From Evansella sp. LMS18 (GTDB taxonomy: Bacteria; Bacillota; Bacilli; Bacillales; Salisediminibacteriaceae), in assembly GCF_024362785.1 (NCBI RefSeq), contig NZ_CP093301.1:1364001-1428000 (forward strand): DNA of 64,000 bases, in the 5' to 3' direction. The translations under genes and the position numbers were made by a program. The notes under the pieces were generated by a model. It searched no databases and was not told the origin of the DNA. It saw only the letters and a program-made list of their open reading frames with translations. Positions within the stretch are counted from its first letter, which is position 1. Each line of letters opens with the position of its first letter. This document shows positions 15,912 through 25,473 of the stretch, piece by piece.

Positions 15912-17207
15912 TTATTGCTCAATGCCACATGCTTCTGCCAGAATTTCCACAAGGTGGACAACTTCCGTTCCGCCGGACATACCCTCTCGTTCAACACCAT
16001 GTTTCATCTGTAAGTGGCATCCGGGGTTAGTCGTTATTATGACATCAGGCTTCACTTTTTTAACTTCACTCATTTTTTCATCAAGTATATTCATAGACTC
16101 TTCATAATGAACAATGTTATATATACCGGCCGATCCACAGCACATATTTTTATCCGGTAGTTCCATATATTCTGCTCCTGGCAGCGATTTAATTAACGAC
16201 AGGGGTTCGGTTACACGTTTTTGTACGTTTGTCATATGGCATGACGGCTGGTATGTAACCATTTTATTAATCTTCCGCCTGAACGGAAGAGTAAGCTCAG
16301 CAAGAATTACACTTATATCCGCGTTTCTTTGCGAGAATTCTTTCGCCCTCGCTGCCCATTCCGGATCGTCCTTAAGCAGATGATCGTACTCCACCAGAGC
16401 AGCTCCGCAGCCTCCGATACTGTTCACAACATAATCAAAATCGTACCTTTCAAAGGCTTCAATATTTTTCTTCGCGAGGCTTCTTGCTGTTTCCCCTTCC
16501 CCACTGTGATGCTGCAAGGCGCCGCAGCAAGTTTGTTCCTTAATTACCTCCACTTCGCAGCCAGCTTCCTGCAGCAGCCTTATGCTGAGATCGTTTATTT
16601 TTCCAAAAACCGTGTCCATAACACAGCCGGTGAAGAAGCCAATTCTGAACACTGGTTCTCCTTTCGGCTTAACATGAGTCAACCTCTTTCTGCCCGTCGT
16701 GTCCGGGGTAATCTTTTCAAATGCCGCTAACGAAGCTGGTAGTATCTTTTCTCCTATACCAGTTTTGTGATTCAGTTTCTGAAGCCCTGTTGCCTGGTAG
16801 AGGCTCATTCCGAAGCTGACAGTATTCATAGCGGCTTTGTTCGGAAATGCTTTTTCGAACAGTATTTTTCTGAGCAATTTGGTACTTTTATTTAATGTTT
16901 TGTTTTTTTCTTCCTGAATTGCTTCTTTAGCAGATTCAAGTATTGCCCCGTACTGGACATTAGTAGGACAGGCTGTCTCACATGCCCGGCAGCCCAGGCA
17001 GAGATCGATCGGCTCTTCCAGTTCGGAAAGGGAGATTTTTCCTTCGGCAGCCATTTTCACAAGATTGATTCTGCCTCTCGGTGAATGTGTTTCTTTTTCC
17101 ATCGTTTTATATGTGGGGCAGGAAGGAAGGCAGTAACCGCATTGTACACAGCTGAACGTTTCTTCATATGCCAGCTTTTGCTGGAACAGTACCTGTTTAC
17201 TCATCAT
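15912..17207 (-). CDS. glcF: glycolate/D-lactate oxidase iron-sulfur subunit GlcF
   Basis: A 431-residue (Fe-S)-binding subunit. Two N-terminal clusters are shown by CVQCGYCLPSCPTYK and CLGCRACETACPTN, and two C-terminal CCG motifs by QTCCGALQHHSGE and NMCCGSAGIYNI. It carries electrons from the FAD subunit GlcD to the respiratory chain at the membrane. The gene overlaps glcD by 11 bp. The pair may use glycolate or D-lactate; no GlcE-like third subunit is present, which is usual in Bacilli. Confidence 0.9.
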   Translation of the reverse strand: MMSKQVLFQQKLAYEETFSCVQCGYCLPSCPTYKTMEKETHSPRGRINLVKMAAEGKISLSELEEPIDLCLGCRACETACPTNVQYGAILESAKEAIQEEKNKTLNKSTKLLRKILFEKAFPNKAAMNTVSFGMSLYQATGLQKLNHKTGIGEKILPASLAAFEKITPDTTGRKRLTHVKPKGEPVFRIGFFTGCVMDTVFGKINDLSIRLLQEAGCEVEVIKEQTCCGALQHHSGEGETARSLAKKNIEAFERYDFDYVVNSIGGCGAALVEYDHLLKDDPEWAARAKEFSQRNADISVILAELTLPFRRKINKMVTYQPSCHMTNVQKRVTEPLSLIKSLPGAEYMELPDKNMCCGSAGIYNIVHYEESMNILDEKMSEVKKVKPDVIITTNPGCHLQMKHGVEREGMSGGTEVVHLVEILAEACGIEQ

Positions 17208-18621
17208 GCAGCACGAGCTTCTGTCCCGGCTCAGGGAAGATTTTTCCCGGATTCAGTATATTGTTAGGATCCCAGCTTTCCTTAATACGTTTCATCATAT
17301 CCAAGCCTTCCTTTCCCAGCTCCATCTCCATAAAGGGGGATTTCATCGTTCCTATGCCATGTTCACCTGATAAAGTTCCTCCAAGTTCTACTGCTGCCTC
17401 AAAAATTTCTCCAACTGCTTTTTCTACTCGCTTCATCTCTTCCTTATCCCGTTTATCCGCTATTATGTTCGGGTGAAGATTGCCGTCTCCTGCATGGCCG
17501 AACACAACAAGGTCCACGGAATACTTCTCTTTTATTTCCTTCAGACGCTGGAACATTTCCGGTATTTTACTCCTTGGGACGGTTGCATCCTCGGATATTT
17601 TAGTAGGTTTTATACGGACGATTGCAGGAGAAACAAGTTTCCTCGCTTTCCACAACTCCTGTGCTTCCTTTTCATCCCGTGCGACTTTAATGTCCCTTGC
17701 GCCAACCTCTCTGCAAACCTTTTCCACCTGTTCTCTCTCCTCGAGAATAGCCACCGGGTGCCCGTCAAGCTCAATAAGCAGAATAGCTTCAATATCTGTA
17801 GGCAGGCCGAGAGGCTCGTACTCTTCCACAGCAATAATAGAGGCCTGATCCATCAGCTCCATTTTTGCCGGTATAATCCCTGAACTAAGCACTTTGGATA
17901 TAGCTCTTCCCGAGTCCACAATCTCCTCAAACATTACCATCAAGGTGCTTGAAGCCCTCGGTTTCGGAATCAGCCTTAAGGTCGCCTCAGTGATTACTCC
18001 TAAGGTACCTTCTGATCCAACAATCAGTTTCGTTAAATCATATCCAGTCACATTCTTTACCGTTCTTCCTCCAGTACGGATAATCTCTCCTTCTGGAGTC
18101 ACTACTTCCAGGCCAATGACATAATCCTTTGTCACTCCGTACTTTAAGCCTCTTGGACCGCCTGCATTTTCAGCCATGTTTCCACCGATTGTAGAAACGC
18201 TGGAGCTGCTCGGGTCAGGTGCATACATCAGGCCCGCTTCATTAGCTGCTTTATTAATCTCAGCTGTTAAGACACCAGGGGAAACTATGGCGACCATATC
18301 TTCAGGATCAACCTCCAGCTTATCATTCCACTGGGAAAAATCGAGAAGTATTCCTCCTTTAACCGGCAGGGGGCCGCCGCTTAAACTTGTTCCCTGCCCT
18401 CTTGGACATACAGGTATAAGATACTTATTTGCGAGTTTCATAATTTCCGCCACTTCTTCGGCTGCCTTAGGCTGTACGACTACCTCCGGCATATGAACCC
18501 CGAACGATGCATCAAATGAGTAGCTGTACCTGTCAGCTTTTTCAACTAAAATACGGCTTTCATCAGGAATGACCTCTCTTACTTTTTCTATAATTGTCTC
18601 TGCCGAAGTTGTCTCTCCCAT
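17197..18621 (-). CDS. glcD: FAD-linked glycolate/D-lactate oxidase subunit GlcD
   Basis: A 474-residue PCMH-type FAD oxidase. The FAD-binding half contains CPRGQGTSLSGG and GNMAENAGGPRGLKYG with GGRTVKNVTGYDLTKL; the C-terminal half ends with GEHGIGTMKSPF and the WDPNNILNPGKIFP signature. The family oxidises glycolate or D-lactate. It lies 36 bp after its FadR-type regulator and is coupled to glcF. Glycolate would be the by-product expected if the upstream operon cleaves 2,4-diketo pentonates (inference). Confidence 0.9.
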   Translation of the reverse strand: MGETTSAETIIEKVREVIPDESRILVEKADRYSYSFDASFGVHMPEVVVQPKAAEEVAEIMKLANKYLIPVCPRGQGTSLSGGPLPVKGGILLDFSQWNDKLEVDPEDMVAIVSPGVLTAEINKAANEAGLMYAPDPSSSSVSTIGGNMAENAGGPRGLKYGVTKDYVIGLEVVTPEGEIIRTGGRTVKNVTGYDLTKLIVGSEGTLGVITEATLRLIPKPRASSTLMVMFEEIVDSGRAISKVLSSGIIPAKMELMDQASIIAVEEYEPLGLPTDIEAILLIELDGHPVAILEEREQVEKVCREVGARDIKVARDEKEAQELWKARKLVSPAIVRIKPTKISEDATVPRSKIPEMFQRLKEIKEKYSVDLVVFGHAGDGNLHPNIIADKRDKEEMKRVEKAVGEIFEAAVELGGTLSGEHGIGTMKSPFMEMELGKEGLDMMKRIKESWDPNNILNPGKIFPEPGQKLVLHDE

Positions 18622-18657
18622 AAAAACACTCTCCCTTTACCGAGCAGTATCCTTCGT

Positions 18658-19356
18658 TTAACTGTGCCTCTCTTTAATAGACTTTAAATGGTCTTTCATC
18701 GCATCACGGGCCAGGTCGGGCTTTCGCTGGACTATCGCTTCATATACCCGGCGATGTTCCTCCACGACTTCTTTGTTCATTTTAAAGTTAAGCATAGACT
18801 CTTTACGGTTCTTCGTTAAAACATCAATCATTTTACCGGAAATCACGTTCATTACATCTTTCATCAATGGGTTATTAGCCGCTTCAATAATAGCAAGATG
18901 AAACTTATAATCTTCTTCCACAGCTACCTCCCCATTTTTTTCTGCTTCTACAAGCTTTATAAAAAGAGAGTCAAGCTTCACTTTCTGCTGTTCTGTCATC
19001 CGGGTTGCGGCGTAAAAGGCCGCATCTGATTCAATAGCTTCCCGAAGCTCCAGCAGCTGTATAAGGTCTGAATCATAATCCTCAAAAACAGAGGAGAATT
19101 TATTCAGCAAGTCTTCACAATGATTTTCGGAGATAAACACGCCAACACCTGGACGGATGTTTACAATGCCGGAAGACTCCAGAACACTGATTGCTTCCTT
19201 AACAGATGTCCGGGATACATTCAGTGTCCCCGCAAGGTCTCTTTCTGACGGAAGCTTTTCTCCTGGAACTAACTCTCCATTTTCTATTGCCAACTTGATT
19301 CTTTCAATTATTTCCTGATATATCCTTTTCCTCTTTTTAATCGGTTGTAACTTCAT
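18658..19356 (-). CDS. FadR/GntR-family regulator of the glcDF-lhgO operon
   Basis: A 232-residue GntR winged-helix (KLPSERDLAGTLNVSRTSVKEAISVLESSG) plus FCD-domain regulator, LldR/GlcC-like in organisation. It is the first gene of the operon with glcD, glcF and lhgO, and a palindromic operator lies 30 bp upstream of its start, implying autoregulation in response to a hydroxy-acid. It resembles the regulators at 5120 and 19479 but is not identical to either. Confidence 0.87.
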   Translation of the reverse strand: MKLQPIKKRKRIYQEIIERIKLAIENGELVPGEKLPSERDLAGTLNVSRTSVKEAISVLESSGIVNIRPGVGVFISENHCEDLLNKFSSVFEDYDSDLIQLLELREAIESDAAFYAATRMTEQQKVKLDSLFIKLVEAEKNGEVAVEEDYKFHLAIIEAANNPLMKDVMNVISGKMIDVLTKNRKESMLNFKMNKEVVEEHRRVYEAIVQRKPDLARDAMKDHLKSIKERHS

Positions 19357-19385
19357 AATTTACCTCCATGCAGCTGAGAGAGCAG

Positions 19386-19398
19386 GTGGACAGTCCAC
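19386..19398. promoter_or_regulatory. FadR-type operator upstream of the glc operon
   Basis: GTGGACAGTCCAC is a perfect 6-1-6 palindrome about 30 bp before the regulator start codon, with the size and odd centre of FadR-type sites. Confidence 0.6.
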
Positions 19399-19414
19399 TT
19401 CCCTTAAAAGAAAA

Positions 19415-19432
19415 GGAGGGAAAATTCCCTCC
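19415..19432 (-). terminator. terminator of the TRAP operon
   Basis: GGAGGGAA and TTCCCTCC form an 8-bp stem with a 2-nt centre, followed on the minus strand by TTTTCTTTT. It separates the TRAP/regulator genes from the glc operon. Confidence 0.75.
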
Positions 19433-19478
19433 ATCACTTATCCGAAAGTATTATTAATCCAGAATGTGAGTGAGTGTT

Positions 19479-20222
19479 TTAAGACCTTTTTTGTCTGACT
19501 TCTTCCTCCGGGCTGAAAGTTACTCTTTTATCACCAAGCTTAATGCGGGCGGCAGTTAAATGATGCTTCATCTCTTCGTATGCCTTATCAGCATTTCTCT
19601 CTTTGATAGCCTGGAAGATTGCCTCATGTTCCTGAAAAACTTCTTCTCTTTTACGTGGAATTCCAAGATTCTTTTTCAAAGAGAATTTTAATGCCTTTTG
19701 ATGCAGGTCTGACAATTGGTCAATCGACTGAAGTAAAAAAGGATTATAAGAAGCCTTTACAATGGCGCGGTGAAAATCATAGTCGGCCCTATAGCCTACA
19801 CTGTCTTTGTCGTAAACCGTCTGGCGGAAAGCCTCCAGGGCCTCCTCCATCCGGATTACATCCTCATCCTTCCAGCGTGCTGCCGCAAGGGCTGCAGCTT
19901 CGGCTTCAATGATTGACCGCATTTCAAGCAAATTGTAAACGTCCTCAATTTCAATCATTTCAAAAGCTGCTTTTTCAACCATATTTACGAGATTAACTTC
20001 CTTCACCCAGCTGCCGCCCCCCTGCCTTGACTCAATTAAGCCGCTGGCAGCGAGGACACTTAAAGCTTCCCGGATTGGCGAACGGCTGACTCCGAACAGC
20101 TGCGCCAGCTCATTTTCAGAGGGCAGCTTGCTGTTTTGCTTTATTTCGCCATCCTTTATCATTCTGACCAGCTCATCGTAGACTTGACTGGAAACTTTTT
20201 TTCGTTCAATCGACGGCCTCAT
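19479..20222 (-). CDS. FadR/GntR-family regulator of the TRAP operon
   Basis: A 247-residue GntR regulator: winged helix KLPSENELAQLFGVSRSPIREALSVLAASG, wing RQGGGSWV, then an FCD domain with EMRSIIEAEAAALAAARW and HHLTAAR. It follows the TRAP permease gene by 31 bp and is followed by a terminator, so it belongs to the transporter operon and probably senses the transported acid. Confidence 0.86.
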   Translation of the reverse strand: MRPSIERKKVSSQVYDELVRMIKDGEIKQNSKLPSENELAQLFGVSRSPIREALSVLAASGLIESRQGGGSWVKEVNLVNMVEKAAFEMIEIEDVYNLLEMRSIIEAEAAALAAARWKDEDVIRMEEALEAFRQTVYDKDSVGYRADYDFHRAIVKASYNPFLLQSIDQLSDLHQKALKFSLKKNLGIPRKREEVFQEHEAIFQAIKERNADKAYEEMKHHLTAARIKLGDKRVTFSPEEEVRQKRS

Positions 20223-20253
20223 TGTTTTTCCCTCGTTTCCTTCTTTTTACATA

Positions 20254-22245
20254 TTACATTTCGTTGAGAGCAACATTATTTCCTGCTTCTCTGCTCTTTT
20301 TGACACGGAGCCTGTGAAGGATGAAGAATGCCCCGATTAAGAGCAGGCCTGGAATATCCGTCATCAAGCCCGGGTTAATCAACAGGAAGGAACCGATAAA
20401 GAATACCAGTCTCTCATAAATGGCAAGTTGGCCTGATAAATAGTTGTTAACTGCCACCGCTAACGCGAAGACACCTACCATACCAGTAATGAGTGTAGTA
20501 ATAACATTAATTACTGAAACAGGTTCTCCAGTCGTTGTCTGCATAACCATAATCGGGTTGTAGGCAATCATGAACGGGATGATAAATCCTGGAAGAGTTA
20601 GCTTCAACGCAGTCCAGGATGTCTTCATCGCATCTGCCCCAGCGATACCTGCTGCTGTATAGGACGCAAGAGCGACCGGCGGTGTTATATTTGATAAAGC
20701 GCCAAACCAGAATACAAAGAAATGGGCAGCTACCGGGTGAACCCCTGCTTCGACAAGCGCAGGTGCTGCTGTAACAGCTACTACAATATACAGAGCTGTT
20801 GATGGAAGACCCATACTAAGCACGATACAAGTAATCATGACTAATAACAGCACAACGAACAGGATTCCTCCCGATAATGCAAGTACGTTATAGGCAATGG
20901 CTGAACCAAGCCCTGTCATTGTAACAACCGCGATAATGATACCAATGGACGCACAGGCGATACCTACCTGAATAGTTCCTTTAGCACCATTAATCAATGC
21001 CTCCATAAATCTCGGGATAGTAATTCTGTTCTCTTTTTTCTTCGTGAGCCAGCTTGCAATTATAACTGCGATAATACCTGCAAAGCCCGCGAAAAGAGGT
21101 GTTCTTCCCATTAACAGGGAACCAATGACAATCATTATTGGCAGGAGCAGCATTCCTCTTTCCTTAAGAACCTCCCAAACCTGCGGGATAGAGTCCTTGC
21201 TCATACCTTTCAGTCCCTGCTTTTTCGCTTCCAGGTCAATGGCGATAATTAAGGAAGTGTAATAAAGCAATGTTGGAATAATTGCGGCAAGAATGACAAC
21301 TGTATAAGAAACACCTAAGAATCCAGCCATGATGAAGGCAGCGGCTCCCATTATCGGCGGCATTATCATCCCGCCTGTTGATGCTGCAGCTTCCACTGCA
21401 CCGGCAAAACGGGGTTTAAGGCCGATCCCTTTCATGAGAGGAATTGTAAAGCTTCCTGTTGTTGCTACGTTTGCAACTGCGCTCCCGTTGAGAGAGCCTG
21501 TTAATGAACTTGACAGAACCGCCACTTGTGCTGGTCCCCCTCGACGCTGCCCAGCTATAGCGATAGCCAGATCATTAAACAGCTTTGAAGCACCGCTCGC
21601 TCCTAAAAATGCTCCGAACAATATAAATAAAATAATGTAAGTGGATGCAATAGATAATGTAAGTCCGAAAACCCCTTCAGTAGTCATATACATGCGATAC
21701 AGCAGACGTTCAATGGAAAACCCTGCATGAGCAAACATACCAGGGAAGTATGGGCCGAACAGTGCGTAAATGATCGCAATTAATGACAGAAGCGGAATAA
21801 ACAGACCAATGGCACGACGGGCAGCCTCCAGGAGGATCAAAATCGTAATTATTGCAAAAATATAGTCTGTTGTTACAGCCTGTGACATCTGCTCTCCATG
21901 TATCACTGAGTACTTGAACAGCATGTAAACCGAGCCCGCAAGCCCTAAAACAACAAATCCAATATCAAGCAGGCCAGCCTTCTCTTTTTTTCCCTTTTTC
22001 ACAGCTGGATAAAGCAGGAAAACGAGTACAAACAGGAATGCAAGAAACGATACGTTGCGATAGATTTCCTGCATATTTGTGAATGCGTTTACGTAAAGAG
22101 AAAATAAAGACAGCCCTGCAGCCACAGCAGCGAGTATCATTCCCTGTTTGCCTTTCAACTCGCGCATACCTCCGCCGGCTTCTTTATCAATATCAGCATC
22201 TAACTGTTTTGCCTCTTGTTTTATTTGTTCTTTTTGATCAACCAT
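20254..22245 (-). CDS. TAXI-type TRAP transporter fused permease (DctQM)
   Basis: A 663-residue membrane protein in which the small (DctQ-like) and large (DctM-like) TRAP subunits are fused, as usual for TAXI systems. The first ~25 residues are charged and cytoplasmic, then about 4-5 helices of the Q part and a long multi-helix M part containing GSLNGSAVANVATTGSFTIP, STGGMIMPPIMGAAAF and MGLPSTALYIV. It would take up an organic acid with Na+ or H+. It follows the binding-protein gene and precedes a FadR regulator. Confidence 0.92.
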   Translation of the reverse strand: MVDQKEQIKQEAKQLDADIDKEAGGGMRELKGKQGMILAAVAAGLSLFSLYVNAFTNMQEIYRNVSFLAFLFVLVFLLYPAVKKGKKEKAGLLDIGFVVLGLAGSVYMLFKYSVIHGEQMSQAVTTDYIFAIITILILLEAARRAIGLFIPLLSLIAIIYALFGPYFPGMFAHAGFSIERLLYRMYMTTEGVFGLTLSIASTYIILFILFGAFLGASGASKLFNDLAIAIAGQRRGGPAQVAVLSSSLTGSLNGSAVANVATTGSFTIPLMKGIGLKPRFAGAVEAAASTGGMIMPPIMGAAAFIMAGFLGVSYTVVILAAIIPTLLYYTSLIIAIDLEAKKQGLKGMSKDSIPQVWEVLKERGMLLLPIMIVIGSLLMGRTPLFAGFAGIIAVIIASWLTKKKENRITIPRFMEALINGAKGTIQVGIACASIGIIIAVVTMTGLGSAIAYNVLALSGGILFVVLLLVMITCIVLSMGLPSTALYIVVAVTAAPALVEAGVHPVAAHFFVFWFGALSNITPPVALASYTAAGIAGADAMKTSWTALKLTLPGFIIPFMIAYNPIMVMQTTTGEPVSVINVITTLITGMVGVFALAVAVNNYLSGQLAIYERLVFFIGSFLLINPGLMTDIPGLLLIGAFFILHRLRVKKSREAGNNVALNEM

Positions 22246-22288
22246 TATGCTTTCCTCCCTTCAACTTAAAAAAACTGTTTTTAAGCAG

Positions 22289-22318
22289 CCGGAGATGGGA
22301 AATCATCGCCACCTCCGG
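22289..22318 (-). other. imperfect hairpin between binding protein and permease
   Basis: CCGGAG and CTCCGG arms flank a partly paired interior in the 91-bp gap. There is no clean T run, so it is more likely an mRNA-processing or attenuating stem that sets a higher level of the binding protein than a full terminator. Confidence 0.35.
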
Positions 22319-22336
22319 TTATTCAACTTAAATTAA

Positions 22337-23344
22337 TTATTCTGCTTCCGGTGGGATCAGATCTTCAGGAATATCCATCCCCTGCTCTTCAAAATATCTG
22401 TATGCTCCAATATGCAATGGTGCAGGCAGACCATCAAGCGCTGTCTCCAGCGTCATATCCCTTGCAGAGTTATGAGTTTCATACATGAAGTCAAGGTTTT
22501 CGTACAATGCTTTTGTTAAGTTATAAACGGTGTCTTCATCCATGTCTCCGGCAACTGCAAGTAGGTTAGGCTGTGCAATTGTTTCAATATCCTCGTCTAC
22601 ACGGGGGTAGGTGCCGCCAGGAATTACGAAGCGGTACCAAGTATTGTAAATGTCGTTTATTGCGTCAAGCTGTTCGTCAGTGACTTCTAAAACTGACGCA
22701 TTCACACCGCTTGCATACATGTCTGTAATGGCTGCAACCGGAGTTCCTGCAGGAAGCGAACCACCTTGAAGGCGTCCATCCCTCATTGCAGAAATGGTAT
22801 CGTCATAGCCAAGATATTCTGGATCAATATCGTCTTTTGTAAGGCCTAACGCTTCCATCATTACCAATGTTGACTGCTCTGTACCACTTGCCTGAGGCCC
22901 GACAGAGAAGCTCGCTCCTTCAATGTCTGCAATAGTTCCTGTTTCTATCTGGTTGTCCATCAAAACAAAGTGCTCTACATTCGGCCATAACATAGAGATG
23001 GAACGAAGGTCTTCATATGCATTACCTTCAAAATTCCCCTGGCCTGTGTATGCCTGTGCTCCAATTAAACCTTGTAAAATAGCAAGCTGTGCTTCTCCAT
23101 TCCTTAGCAGATCAATATTTTCAACAGAACCTGCAGATGACTGTCCTGTTGCTGAAACACCTTCCAAGCTTTCAGACCATAGATTTCCCATCCCTACACC
23201 GATAGGGTAATATGTACCTCCAGTTGATGCAGTGGCTATAGTAACAAATTCATTTCCCCCACCTTCTTCACCGCAGCCTGCCAGTACAGCAAGTGACAGC
23301 AGCCCAAAAAGCGCAGCTTTTATTCTTTTTTTCATAGGTTTCAT
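22337..23344 (-). CDS. TAXI-family TRAP solute-binding lipoprotein
   Basis: A 335-residue extracytoplasmic binding protein with a lipoprotein signal (hydrophobic stretch ending LAGC, Cys about 24) and the TAXI signature ATASTGGTYYPIGVGMGNLW, then ASGTEQSTLVMMEALGL. TAXI proteins bind dicarboxylates, glutamate or related acids. The start is supported by AAGGAGG 9 bases upstream. First gene of the TRAP operon, with cre-like and palindromic sites in its promoter region. Confidence 0.92.
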   Translation of the reverse strand: MKPMKKRIKAALFGLLSLAVLAGCGEEGGGNEFVTIATASTGGTYYPIGVGMGNLWSESLEGVSATGQSSAGSVENIDLLRNGEAQLAILQGLIGAQAYTGQGNFEGNAYEDLRSISMLWPNVEHFVLMDNQIETGTIADIEGASFSVGPQASGTEQSTLVMMEALGLTKDDIDPEYLGYDDTISAMRDGRLQGGSLPAGTPVAAITDMYASGVNASVLEVTDEQLDAINDIYNTWYRFVIPGGTYPRVDEDIETIAQPNLLAVAGDMDEDTVYNLTKALYENLDFMYETHNSARDMTLETALDGLPAPLHIGAYRYFEEQGMDIPEDLIPPEAE

Positions 23345-23379
23345 ATTATTATTCCTCCTTGATAAGTTTATAGAGTTAT

Positions 23380-23393
23380 TGTAAGCGCTTTAA
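23380..23393. promoter_or_regulatory. cre-like site upstream of the TRAP operon
   Basis: TGTAAGCGCTTTAA matches the cre consensus except at the penultimate base. It lies 36 bp upstream of the binding-protein start codon, so CcpA repression of uptake is likely. Confidence 0.5.
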
Positions 23394-23395
23394 AG

Positions 23396-23406
23396 TTGTA
23401 TTACAA
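23396..23406. promoter_or_regulatory. GntR-like operator upstream of the TRAP operon
   Basis: TTGTATTACAA is a perfect 5-1-5 palindrome next to the cre-like site, with further TTGTAT half-sites up to 23422. This clustering suits a FadR-family regulator, most simply the one encoded at 19479. Confidence 0.4.
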
Positions 23407-23465
23407 GTATACAATAATACAAGTTTTTTTCAAATAATAAATAATATTAATTTTCAGATTAGTAT

Positions 23466-23491
23466 TATTGTTTGTAGTAAAACAAACAATA
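23466..23491. repeat. AT-rich inverted repeat
   Basis: TATTGTTTGT and ACAAACAATA are perfect 10-bp arms around AGTAAA. It sits in the 450-bp gap between the TRAP operon and the divergent aldehyde dehydrogenase; no T run follows, so an operator is likelier than a terminator. The rest of the gap, to 23793, shows nothing else recognisable. Confidence 0.4.
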
Positions 23492-23793
23492 AACACTGCT
23501 AATAAGCTAATTTAATTATTCTTATTTTTAATAATTCTTTAAACTGTTCTTCGTTCTGAAGGGAATCACAATGATACTATGCTTACTTATTTTTAGAGTC
23601 GTCCTGAGTAGAATGGGCCCCCAGTAAATTCAGGGAGGTACTCTGGAAGTTATCTTGTCCTTCTATAAAAATCTTTGCTTATAGTACAGCCATAAATCTT
23701 TTTAACATTCTTAAAACAGGAAAAACGGCGTTTTAGTAGAAGTAATGTAAGTGACAGAATATTAAATTTTCCAGTAGAAAGGGGTTTTAAAGC

Positions 23794-25185
23794 ATGGCTG
23801 AAACAATCCAGGTAACAAATCCTGCAACCGGAGAAGTAATCAAAGAGATTCAGGCAGACAGTAAAGAGGAAATCAAACAGAAACTCGAAAACGGGCATAA
23901 GTTTTTTAAAGAGTGGTCCAATGTAAATGCCCACAAGCGGGCGCGCCTCCTGCAAAAATGGTCTCAAAAGGTCCGTCAGCATAAAGATGAGCTGGCGGAG
24001 CTTATTACGAAAGAAAACGGTAAGCCTTTGAAGGAAGCACAGGGAGAAGTGTTGTATTCCTGCGCTTACATCGACTGGTTCGCGGAAGAAGCGAAGCGGA
24101 TTTATGGACGGACGATTCCAACACATATGGAGTCAAAGCGCCTTATCGTAACTAAGGAGCCTGTTGGACTGGTGGCAGCAATCACTCCATGGAACTTCCC
24201 TGCCGCAATGATGGCGCGAAAAGCTGCTCCTGCGCTGGCAGCCGGCTGTACCTTTATCGTGAAACCTGCGTCTGAGACTCCGTTATCAGGTATGAGGTTC
24301 ATTGAACTGGCGCATGAAGCTGGTATACCTGAGGATGCTGTGCAATACGTGAACGGCAGAGGCAGCGTCGTTGGCGACCTCTTCACAAGCAGTGAATACG
24401 TTCGCAAAATTACTTTTACCGGAAGTACACCTGTTGGAAAATCTCTGATAAGAAACAGTGCGGAAACTGTTAAACACGTAACGATGGAACTGGGCGGGCA
24501 CGCACCTCTTATCGTGGCGGAAGATGCGGATATTGATCTCGCTGTGGAGCAGACGATCTCAACAAAGTTCAGAAATTCTGGGCAAACATGTGTCTGCGCC
24601 AACCGCATCATCGTTCATGAAAGCATTGCCGACGAGTTCGCGGACAAACTTGCGGAAGCAACGAATAAACTGAAAACCGGCAACGGCTTTGAAGAAGGAA
24701 CAGATATTGGTCCGATTATTAATGAACAAGGTTTTGAAAAAATTAAAGAGCATATTGAGGATGCGGTGGAAAAAGGGGCAGAAGTAGCCGCAGGCCAGGA
24801 ATATGACAGTGATAAAGAGAAAGGCTATTTCTTTGTAAAACCGACCGTGCTGAAAAATGTCACGCCAGAAATGACAATCATGCACGAGGAAACGTTCGGC
24901 CCTGTAGCACCGATTACGAGTTTCCAGTCCATTGAAGAAGCAGTGGAAATTGCCAACAGCACACCATATGGTCTTGCTGCCTATTTCTTTACAAATGATT
25001 ACCGTACAGGAACCTTCCTGCACGAAAACTTGAAATTTGGCATACTTGGCTGGAATGACGGAGGTCCTTCTGCGGCACATGCTCCATTCGGCGGGATGAA
25101 AGAAAGCGGCCTCGGACGTGAAGGAGGCCTGGAAGGAATCGAACCTTACCTGGAAACGAAGTACTTGTCGATTGGAGGGTATTAA
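23794..25185 (+). CDS. NAD(P)-dependent succinate-semialdehyde-type dehydrogenase
   Basis: A 463-residue aldehyde dehydrogenase. Key residues are in [13 protein letters not shown] (cofactor site), FTGSTPVGK, the general base ELGGHAPL and the catalytic Cys in [19 protein letters not shown] follows. It is strongly similar to the GabD homologue at 58539 but 11 residues shorter, so it is a second SSADH-like enzyme with perhaps another substrate (glutarate, glycolaldehyde or tartronate semialdehyde). Monocistronic, ending in a 21-bp-repeat array and a shared terminator. Confidence 0.85.
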   Translation: MAETIQVTNPATGEVIKEIQADSKEEIKQKLENGHKFFKEWSNVNAHKRARLLQKWSQKVRQHKDELAELITKENGKPLKEAQGEVLYSCAYIDWFAEEAKRIYGRTIPTHMESKRLIVTKEPVGLVAAITPWNFPAAMMARKAAPALAAGCTFIVKPASETPLSGMRFIELAHEAGIPEDAVQYVNGRGSVVGDLFTSSEYVRKITFTGSTPVGKSLIRNSAETVKHVTMELGGHAPLIVAEDADIDLAVEQTISTKFRNSGQTCVCANRIIVHESIADEFADKLAEATNKLKTGNGFEEGTDIGPIINEQGFEKIKEHIEDAVEKGAEVAAGQEYDSDKEKGYFFVKPTVLKNVTPEMTIMHEETFGPVAPITSFQSIEEAVEIANSTPYGLAAYFFTNDYRTGTFLHENLKFGILGWNDGGPSAAHAPFGGMKESGLGREGGLEGIEPYLETKYLSIGGY

Positions 25186-25228
25186 TTCAGTTAAAAGGTG
25201 AGTTACGTCCAATTTTGACAGGGGTGGC

Positions 25229-25364
25229 CGTACAACTTTGGGTGCGGTTCGCACAACTTTGTGGGTTAATCGCACGACTTCCGTTGCGGTTCGGACAACT
25301 CCGTAGGTTGAACGCATGACTTCAGATGCGGTTCGCACATTTCCAGAGGACATTCGCACAACTT
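25229..25364. repeat. degenerate tandem array, 21-bp period (CGCACAACTT core)
   Basis: Seven units whose CGCACAACTT-like cores begin at 25229, 25250, 25271, 25292, 25313, 25334 and 25355, exactly 21 bp apart. Intervening bases are GC-rich and variable (often GGTGCGGTT). It lies between convergent genes, just before the shared terminator, and has no coding potential of its own. Confidence 0.85.
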
Positions 25365-25420
25365 AAAATAATTCTAATCCGCATGACAGGCCCTAACCGA
25401 CATTGGATTAAATTTAACAG

Positions 25421-25448
25421 CAAAACGGCCGCAACAGCGGCCGTTTTG
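25421..25448. terminator. bidirectional terminator between convergent units
   Basis: A perfect 12-bp stem, CAAAACGGCCGC with its complement, around an AACA loop. T runs exist on both strands, so it can end both the aldehyde dehydrogenase (+) and the amide operon (-). Confidence 0.88.
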
Positions 25449-25473
25449 CTTAACTTAAACTATTAATCCAAAG

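Noticed and set aside
23640-23660. Sigma-54 promoter before the aldehyde dehydrogenase at 23794
   Set aside because: CTGGAAGTTATCTTGTC has GG but GT instead of the invariant GC, and the -24 box is poor.
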